Shown in pieces: positions 58,301 through 64,000 of a stretch of 64,000 bases of DNA (positions are counted from its first letter, which is position 1; each line of letters begins with the position of its first letter). The stretch lies in contig BSDZ01000019.1 in NCBI GenBank assembly GCA_030268105.1, positions 474,001-538,000 on the forward strand, read 5' to 3'. Source of the stretch: Volvox africanus. Lineage: Eukaryota > Chlorophyta > Chlorophyceae > Chlamydomonadales > Volvocaceae. The notes under the pieces are model-generated. The model saw nothing but the letters and a program-made list of their open reading frames with translations, ran no database searches and was not told where the DNA came from. A program made the position numbers and the translations under genes.

Positions 58301-61300
58301 TGTTTGTGTGATGTTTGATGTGTGATGTTTGAACCACTACGCTGTGATAGTAGATGACAGATGCATCATTGGAAGACCAAGAGCATGCATGGCTTAGCCA
58401 TGTGGATTTGTGCGTACACCTTTCGGCTGAATGAATTAGGCATTATGACCTTTGCTTCCTTTGGCTGTGGGCACACAGATTAAGGTGGGCGGCAAGATGG
58501 CCATCAAGAGTGTTGCACCTTCAGAGGCACAAGCGGCCCAGAGCGGCCACGGTGGATGGGCCTCGTCTATGGAGCAGATGCTCGGCAAGACTGGCGTGGT
58601 GGAGAGCCTGGACAAGGATGGTGATGTGCGTGTCAAGATGGACGACGGCAGCGGCACCATGCTCTGGAATCCTTCACTCCTGACTGCAACTGCGGCTCCA
58701 GGCTCAGCGTCCACCGGGACCATCGCTGTGGTATGTCGGACTATTCATTTGACGCTGTAGTATCATGACGACAATTATAAAGATTCCTGATCTGTCGTGA
58801 ACTCTTGAGGCTTCTGCTTAACAGATGTGTCTTGAATTAGTATCGCAGAGCTCATGCTAAGCTGCTGCTGTTGTTAGTTGGAAGTGCTCAACGGCTACCA
58901 GCACACATTAAGATGCATGTATGCATATGCAGAAAAGGACAGAAGGGTGACGTCGCCGCGGGTGTATGTGTGCGTTATGCATCTGCAACAGCAGGTATCA
59001 ACTAGAGTTACACCAGCCTGTAACTACAGGATTCCTGTCCATTGGGGTTCAATCGCTAGCACACACGGATGGGTATAGCCCCTGACACTGTGTTGCACTT
59101 TGTTGCCCTAGATCGCAACTAGATCACGCCCATCCCCTGTCCGAGGAGATCGCACACACTCTCTCTATATTTGCAGGGTGCGAAGGTAAGCATCAAAGCC
59201 GTCTCCGTGCCGGAGGCGCAGGCCGCGCAGAGCGGTCACGGCGGCTGGGTCGCTGTCATGGAGAAGATGCTTGGCATGCCGGGTGTCGTGGAGAGCATCG
59301 ACAAGGATGGGGACGTTAAGGTCAAGATGGACAAAGACGGCGACTCAAAACTATGGAGCCCGGCATTGGTGCTGCCTGGGGTAGTGATGCCCACTGCGCA
59401 ACTGACAGTGGTGCGTAGTTTCGCAAGGGGGGAAAGGGTATGGGCGGTGCCAGGTGGGTGGACGATTGGTATTATTAGTAAACAGCGTTGCGAGATCCAC
59501 GGATTCCACGGGATGATACGTCCACGGGATCCGAAGAAATGCATCTTTACATGAATCCCCACTTCCACTGTTGCGACATTCTTGGGATACATTAAGTATC
59601 GTATTCCAATTGTCGGTCGTGCTCTACTTGGGTGTGAAACCCGTTGCGTGTCGTTGCAGCATGCCAGGTGTTACGGCAGCGCTCTGTCTCTTCTCGCGTG
59701 CACTCTTGGTCTTGTTCTATCTTGCTTGGCGTCTATCAGCCAGCACTCTTCAGCCAGCAGTTATCGGCATCTTATTCTCTGCGCTCATGCATGTATATGC
59801 TTATTTGTATGCATGTATTGTAACAGCACATAGTGGCGTCTTTCGTGTGTAGGCGACAACGTGGCTCAAACTCACTCTCGTTGTATTACAGGGTAATAAG
59901 GCTTACATCAAGAAATTGACCGTCGATGAAGGCAAGGCGGCCCAGGAGGGCCATGGAGGCTGGAACGCCAACATGGGCAATTACCTTGGCAAGGTCGGCA
60001 CCCTGTCATACAAGTACGCTGACGGTGACGTGAAGGTTAAGTTCGAAGACGGCAACGAATACTGCTGGTACTGGGGTCTGGTGCTGCCTGCGCCTGCAGA
60101 CGCGACGACGCCAGCTGCGAAGCCGCCGCCATCTTTCACCACGGTGAGCAAGATGTGTAGTCGTCGTACATTGACGGCACACATGCACAACCACGTCATA
60201 CGGTGTAGAAGCATGCACCTACTCAGCATCTCGAGAGCCCTCCTTTCCCGAAAGCCTTTGCTTGGCGGGTCGTACCCGTCCTGAGATTTATTGGTCTAAC
60301 AATTGTTTAATATCGAAAAGCTAATTTTGGGCTGCGCCCTGCAACAATCTCTCACAAAGGCCCGATCGGAAGATGACCATGCACAGTCCGTCCCAGACAC
60401 TACATACCCGTAGACATCCCAGGATACTACATCCAGCAAGGGGTGGATAAGCTGTCTGCTTCCTCCTCTGAGCCTGACATTATGCCAGGTTGTGCATATC
60501 GGGGAGAAAGATCATCAGATGATGTCTCACAAAGCAAAATGTAGCAGAGTGCTCATATCCAGTGAAGGGCCGGTGTCTGATGATGTCTCCCGAGCATTGA
60601 AGGATGTAACTTGTCGCTGCGTTGTCCCTGGCTATGCCAACCAGCGCTGCATCCAACATTGGCTTTTGTCTCTTTTTATACTTACAGGGAGCAAAGGTCA
60701 CTATCAAGAGTGTTGCACCTTCAGAGGCACAAGCGGCCCAAAGCGGCCACGGTGGATGGGCCTCGTCTATGGAGAAGATGCTCGGCAAGACCGGCGTGGT
60801 GGAGAGCGTGGACAAGGATGGTGATGTGCGTGTCAAGATGGACGACGGCAGCGGCAGCATGCTGTGGAATCCCTCGTTGATCACCTTGGAATCAGGCTGC
60901 TCGACGGCCTCGTTGTCCGTGGTGGGTCTCATCCCTTAGGCTGGTGAACGCATCGCTCACAGGATTATTATGCCGGGTTGAAGGGATGCTTTTGATTCTG
61001 AAGCCTGGTGCCAGCCAGCTGTGGGTAACTTAGACTCCAAAACGCCTCAACTATGAGGTCCCGTGTCGTATGGTTTCAGGGCATTTCCAATACATACGCC
61101 AAAACATTGCATCGTGCGTCTTGGCTTGGCTTGCCTCTCGTCTCGCTCGGGGTTTCTTGAGGTCATCATCCACCACAAGGATGAAGTCATCGGGATGACT
61201 TCTTGCTTGTGAGAGACAAGGAAATCGACCAGCAGGGTCAGGGTAGCATCATAATGGTGTGGACGGATGATGTATTGGGGAACCTACCTTGCAGGGAAGC

Positions 61301-62414
61301 AAGGCAACCATCAAGTGTGTGCGGGTGGACGTGGCCAAGGAAGCACAGAACGGCCACGGCGGCTTTAGTGTCAACATGAGCAAGTACCTTGGCAAGACTG
61401 GTACGGTATCGTACAAGTATCAGGACGGCGACGTCAAGATCCGTTTCGACAGCGGAGATGAGTTCTGCTGGAGCCATGAGTTGGTGCATCCTGCGACATC
61501 GGAGCAATTCCCGACCGCCTACGATGTGGTGCGTGCTTAAACTGGGCACGGCCCCGGCCAAAGATGATGTGCGGTGCTATCGTGTATTCTGAGAGCAACG
61601 CGCGTCGACTTTTGTGGCCCAAGCATTACATTCTACGTGGCAGGCATATGATGATTCGTGATTAGTGTCTTGAGCCTTATGCCTGGGGTTAACTTAGGGT
61701 TGTGCTATGGAGGATGTGCTATATGAGTTCTGAGGGTATGTCCACGCGCAAAAGGATAGGCGGCCAGGTTCACGCTCACGTCTCAGCTCATTTTGCGCAT
61801 CTGTGCTTGCATATGTATGCGCTGCAATCACCGTAGCCATATCTGCCATGTGACAACATGTTTTTGTCCTGGTCTCTCCAGCACACGCTAGATAATGATG
61901 GGGTAACAGCAATCAGCAATCTCACCTCGTTCACCAACTTTGTTTACTTTAAACCTCGGGCCTCGGGCTCCGTGCGAGACACCTGCACAATACTAACCCA
62001 GGCATATCATCCACGCCCCAGGGGACCGCCGTTCTGATAAGCAATGTGACCGCCGATGAAGCCCGAGCCGCCCAGGACGGTCATGGTGGCTGGAGCACCA
62101 GCATGGCCAACTACCTGGGCAAAACCGGCACCGTCTCCTACAAATACGCCGACGGTGACATGAAAGTTAAGTTCACTGACGGCAACGAATACTGCTGGTT
62201 CTGGGGACTGGTGGGGCCAGCACAAGCCGGGGGGGAAACCACCTCCAGCGGCGGTTGTAAGCCCGGTGCTCACAAGGGCGTGTGGCGAGGGCCCGAAACC
62301 AAGTACTGGTGTTCCACGGCTACCATGACGGAGGGGGCCCTGTGTGCGCACGGCTCAGAAATTATCAAGGCGCCACATTGGTCCTGCTGTGGATGCAAAG
62401 ATAAGGACAAATGA
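43199..62414 (+). CDS. HET-like / coiled-coil / SH3_15 / SPRY multidomain protein
   Basis: Unrecognised as a named gene. Exons: 43199-43330, 43937-44367, 46808-47645, 48322-48441, 48929-49372, 49612-49839, 50166-50264, 50812-50951, 51268-51341, 51470-51539, 52762-52836, 53092-53158, 53733-53972, 54445-54663, 54990-55088, 55606-55745, 56062-56135, 56264-56333, 57012-57086, 57357-57423, 58479-58730, 59177-59410, 59892-60143, 60688-60921, 61295-61528 and 62022-62414. All join in phase to 1766 residues. Order: MGCGTS start; HET-like region (about 135-290); Pro/Ser linker; Ala/Glu coiled coil (508-655); SH3_15 repeat 1; SPRY 1 (about 765-906); repeats 2-3; SPRY 2 (about 1093-1234); repeats 4-9; Cys-rich tail. 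No kinase, RING or protease motif is seen. Weak points: an extra exon near 48505 is possible, and the exon at 48322 starts with ATG, so a second gene could begin there. Confidence 0.8.
44368..46807 (+). other. Intron 2 (2.4 kb) with AT-rich inserted sequence
   Basis: It runs from donor GTACGT to acceptor TTGTGCAG. It holds a repeat-like segment near 44625-44820, a short palindromic TGCACTTTTGTCAAAGTGCA-like sequence near 44894-44915, a strongly AT-rich part (about 45480-46150) and one copy of the dispersed ~90-bp repeat at 46511-46597. The open frame continuing past 44367 is not supported by the downstream domain sequence. Confidence 0.6.
46511..46597 (+). repeat. Dispersed ~90-bp repeat, copy 1
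   Basis: It starts CAAAGGCCCGATCGGAAGGA and ends CCGTAGATACCCCAGGATAC followed by TACAA. The same two end blocks flank a variable middle in seven places between 46 and 64 kb. No coding capacity; a MITE-like or small non-autonomous element is likely. Located in intron 2. Confidence 0.8.
47700..47890. repeat. TA/GTATAT-rich microsatellite in intron 3
   Basis: Alternating TATATG/TATACG units with two internal CCCTATA blocks follow the donor at 47646. Non-coding. Confidence 0.85.
48602..48692 (+). repeat. Dispersed ~90-bp repeat, copy 2
   Basis: A diverged member: AAAGGCCCAATCGAAAGATG at the left, CCCGTAGACAC in the middle and a weak TACTACAAC end. It lies in the intron between the Pro/Ser linker exon and the coiled-coil exon. 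Confidence 0.65.
48929..49372 (+). other. Ala/Glu/Arg coiled-coil exon
   Basis: 148 codons made of about ten imperfect repeats of the form ERRKxEEAAAAAAA. Charged ERRR/KEEE clusters alternate with Ala runs, as in a long single helix or coiled coil. Phase 0 at both ends, between the Pro/Ser linker and the first SH3_15 repeat. It would separate the HET-like head from the binding repeats. Confidence 0.85.
49612..49839 (+). other. SH3_15 (Mind bomb type) repeat 1
   Basis: It contains GAKVTIKYAAIDDAKSAQ, then AGHGGWSGAMEKMLGKTGVV, then ESVDKDGDVRVKMDDG and LWNPSL. The pattern gHGgW..xM...lGk.G.V...D.DGdv.V......W.P matches the SH3-like repeats of Mind bomb proteins, which bind short peptides. Exon phase 0/0, as in every repeat exon of this gene. 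Confidence 0.8.
50481..50571 (+). repeat. Dispersed ~90-bp repeat, copy 3
   Basis: Left block AATGGCCTGATCAGAAGATG and right block TGTCCCAGGATACTACAC. It lies in the copy-A intron of the tandem duplication and is absent from the matching place in copy B (55220-55600), so it either inserted after the duplication or was lost from copy B. Confidence 0.75.
52505..52587 (+). repeat. Intronic repeat shared with 56782-56867
   Basis: It contains a CCTCAATGTCTAAAG block and TTCTGGCTTCAAGGAAGCCG. Its copy at 56782-56867 is explained by the tandem duplication; the weaker match at 39631-39712 suggests an older dispersed element. Confidence 0.5.
53405..53494 (-). repeat. Dispersed ~90-bp repeat, copy 4
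   Basis: On the minus strand it begins AGGCCCGATCGGAAGATGTC and ends CCCAGGATACTACAAG. Located in the intron before SH3_15 repeat 2, in reverse orientation to the gene. Confidence 0.8.
53733..54663 (+). other. SH3_15 repeats 2 and 3
   Basis: Exons 53733-53972 and 54445-54663, both phase 0/0. Each carries GHGGW, MLGK[PT]GVVES and DKDGDVRVKMDDGSG followed by LWNP. Repeat 3 is nearly identical to repeat 1 because it is the duplicated copy. They sit between the two SPRY domains. Confidence 0.8.
54208..54300 (-). repeat. Dispersed ~90-bp repeat, copy 5 (diverged)
   Basis: On the minus strand the CCGATCGGAATATG block and a CATCCCATAACACC-type end can be aligned to the family with many changes. 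Intron between repeats 2 and 3. Confidence 0.55.
54500..58680 (+). repeat. Tandem duplication inside the gene, copy B
   Basis: This is the partner of 49684-53960, offset by roughly 4.2-4.8 kb depending on indels. In the first SPRY exon the copies differ by a few residues (for example VVEPGSSGTIGIG versus VVAPGSNGTIGVG), so they are two real copies. Copy B has unrelated sequence at about 55220-55570 and about 57540-58310. Confidence 0.93.
54990..57423 (+). other. SPRY domain 2 (six exons)
   Basis: Exons 54990-55088, 55606-55745, 56062-56135, 56264-56333, 57012-57086 and 57357-57423, with lengths identical to SPRY 1. Protein sequence is nearly the same as SPRY 1; most changes are in the strand after YYFEITV. 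It arose by the tandem duplication. Confidence 0.85.
58479..62414 (+). other. SH3_15 repeats 4-9 and Cys-rich C-terminus
   Basis: Six exons: 58479-58730, 59177-59410, 59892-60143, 60688-60921, 61295-61528 and 62022-62414, each holding one repeat. Repeats 4, 5 and 7 are type A (MEKMLGKTGVVES, MDD, LWNPSL). Repeats 6, 8 and 9 are type B (NYLGKTGTVSYKY, DGDVKVKF, GNEYCWFWGLV). The last exon runs on past repeat 9 into a tail with six Cys residues, including HWSCCGC, and ends KDKDK. The tail could bind zinc; it matches no domain I can name. Confidence 0.8.
60354..60434 (+). repeat. Dispersed ~90-bp repeat, copy 6
   Basis: Left block AAAGGCCCGATCGGAAGATG and right block CCCGTAGACATCCCAGGATA followed by CTACA. 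In the intron between repeats 6 and 7. Confidence 0.8.
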
Positions 62415-62728
62415 GCCAGCTCAGTCTGCAATCGTGCATGGTGGTGCCGGCGTTGATTTGCAAATCCATTTACACCAAACGATGTCGTGATGGCGCAGCG
62501 GACGGCACAGCGGATGGCACAGCTGAGAGAGAGCGAAAACAGTCAGATTATTAGGACATCATTGCACTACTTGTCACTGGTTTCCAACACCACTGGCCAA
62601 TAAACTTCTCCAGCTGTGGGCGCAGTCACCCAAGCGCCCGGACCAGACCCTGTGCGTATGGTGCTCCGCAGCATGCTCCTGCAGGATGCTCATTATCATC
62701 CGATATTGTCTCTCGGAAGGTGAAGGTG

Positions 62729-62733
62729 TGTAA
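62729..62733 (+). promoter_or_regulatory. TGTAA poly(A) signal candidate
   Basis: TGTAA lies about 315 bases after the stop of the large gene; a second TGTAA is at 62873-62877. Either could serve as the poly(A) signal. Confidence 0.4.
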
Positions 62734-63551
62734 GCAGGCCCAAGCCGGAGCCAGTTTTTCCGCTGCAACCGAACCAGGAAACTGATTTTACACCCAACTG
62801 GGGCTCATCGCCATCAACTTGGGGCGTGAATCCGGACAATTAAACCTGCCGGCGTTCATATATACGTTTTTTTGTAAATTTATAGGCTGGCTGGTAGGGA
62901 GCAGAACGCAGTTGCCCGTTTAAAATAAGACACTGCCGCTCTGCCCAGCTAGCCAGTCTGCCGGCGCGCGCGTGCAGGCATATTATGCTGCGGGCAGACA
63001 CCTGGGATGGAAACTGAGCAACTCTCGGCGCATATCGTGATATTATAATGGGCTAGCACCTATACTCTAGATGATATCCTGCACGCTGCCCCTCTATATG
63101 TGTGTGTGGCGTGTCGGGGCTTGTCGAGCAAGATCATTTACTACCACACGGTGCTCACAGACGTCTGCGTGGTGGATTTGCGATTTCCAGTCGTGCGCCG
63201 CCGAAAAGGTCATGGCGAAAAGCCTCTGGCGCAAAGTTCATGTGTCGCACGACCATAATAGCTTTTGAGCTACCAAAGGAGCAGGTTGCAAAGTGGTCGC
63301 CTTTGCAAAGTCGTGTGTTAGGGTTAAACCGTATAGGTATTTGTCCACTGGGCATCCCGCTGATGTGATGTGTGGGCCCATGGTAATTTGGGTGCCAGGC
63401 AGCTAGTGATTATTATGGTATTGCTTTGATGGATGGCTATCTTGTCGTCGTACTAGAACAAGTATGCGACGGGAAATAGGCAAGACAGGAAAGAGAAACT
63501 TAACGAGACGCAGGAGGGTTACTCAGGTGTTGTTGTATCTCTGTTGTGTCG

Positions 63552-63633
63552 GCCAACAAAGGCCCGATCGGAAGGATGACCATCTAAGGTCCAGGATCCT
63601 TTGACACTGCCCGTAGATACCCCAGGATACTAC
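63552..63633 (+). repeat. Dispersed ~90-bp repeat, copy 7
   Basis: Left block CAACAAAGGCCCGATCGGAA and right block CCCGTAGATACCCCAGGATA followed by CTACAG. Its ends are among the best preserved of the seven copies; it lies outside any gene model. Confidence 0.8.
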
Positions 63634-64000
63634 AGGTGTGTCGTGTTTTGTACCTTTTGAAGTTGATGCAGTGATGAATGGACGGCGGCTGCATGAAGGC
63701 CGCTCGCGGACGAGAGCGATACCATATGTGGATTACCATATATATCCACATCCGCGTGCTTGTGCGATGCCGTCATAACAGCCATTGCCATGACCCGTAT
63801 CGGCAACTTATCATGCCCCGGTTCACTACATGATCTGCTTGGTGTGACAGCCAGTGCGACATGGTGTTGTACGACACAGCGGCTATCTTTTGCACATATT
63901 GCCCCGGCATTGAATGCTCCAAACACCTCCATGTTTGAGGCCCTAATGTCATCTCGCATCCCGCTCCGCCCGTGAGTCCCGTGAGTCCCGTGAGTCCATT

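Larger units (their letters stand above)
62415..64000. other. 3' flank without recognised genes
   Basis: It holds the probable 3' UTR, one dispersed-repeat copy (63552-63633) and a short tandem GTGAGTCCC array at the very end (63972-64000). Open frames here are short and without family features. Confidence 0.5.

Overview
The window looks like nuclear DNA of a green alga, most likely a volvocine (Chlamydomonas/Volvox) relative. Genes are split into many short GT-AG exons. Exons are GC-rich and introns are repeat-laden. TGTAA, the usual volvocine poly(A) signal, lies downstream of several stops. Several proteins carry long Ala/Gln/Ser-rich insertions, and one gene is a plastid fatty-acid exporter. 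The species cannot be fixed from the sequence. Almost all single open frames longer than 60 codons are intron or repeat shadows, so gene models were built by joining exons whose splice phases agree and whose translations match known families.

Layout. 1-5869: gene-poor, with (TA)n arrays and an inverted pair of ~280-bp repeats. 5870-8721 (-): secreted or membrane-anchored fasciclin (FAS1) protein. 9857-10829 (+): FAX/TMEM14 fatty-acid export protein, complete in 3 exons. 11830-16158 (-): armadillo-like repeat gene that contains two inverted duplications of its own exons, one with ~350-bp arms. 18137-29342 (-): complete 19-exon DEAD-box helicase of the DDX27/Drs1 type (929 codons, every junction in phase). 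Its introns carry a 43-bp minisatellite, a CTCCCT array, and one sequence shared by two different introns. 32364-35541 (+): calcineurin-like metallophosphoesterase with a ~500-residue low-complexity insertion. 39820-42000: alternating polypyrimidine and polypurine blocks. 43199-62414 (+): a very large multidomain gene of about 26 exons. 62415-64000: no gene seen.

The most unusual locus is the last gene. Its model starts with a dual-acylation type N-terminus (MGCGTS), followed by a region resembling the fungal HET (heterokaryon incompatibility) domain. Then come a Pro/Ser linker, an Ala/Glu coiled coil, nine Mind-bomb-type SH3 repeats (SH3_15-like) interleaved with two SPRY domains, and a Cys-rich tail. 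A ~4.8-kb tandem duplication inside the gene copied an SH3-SPRY-SH3 unit together with its introns. Seven copies of a short dispersed repeat occur in the second half of the window, six of them in introns of this gene and one just downstream. The combination suggests a membrane-tethered scaffold or recognition protein; that role is inference.

The genes do not form a pathway. They are ordinary neighbours: ribosome biogenesis (DDX27), plastid lipid export (FAX), extracellular adhesion (FAS1) and a phosphoesterase, beside two fast-changing loci (the ARM gene and the HET/SH3/SPRY gene).
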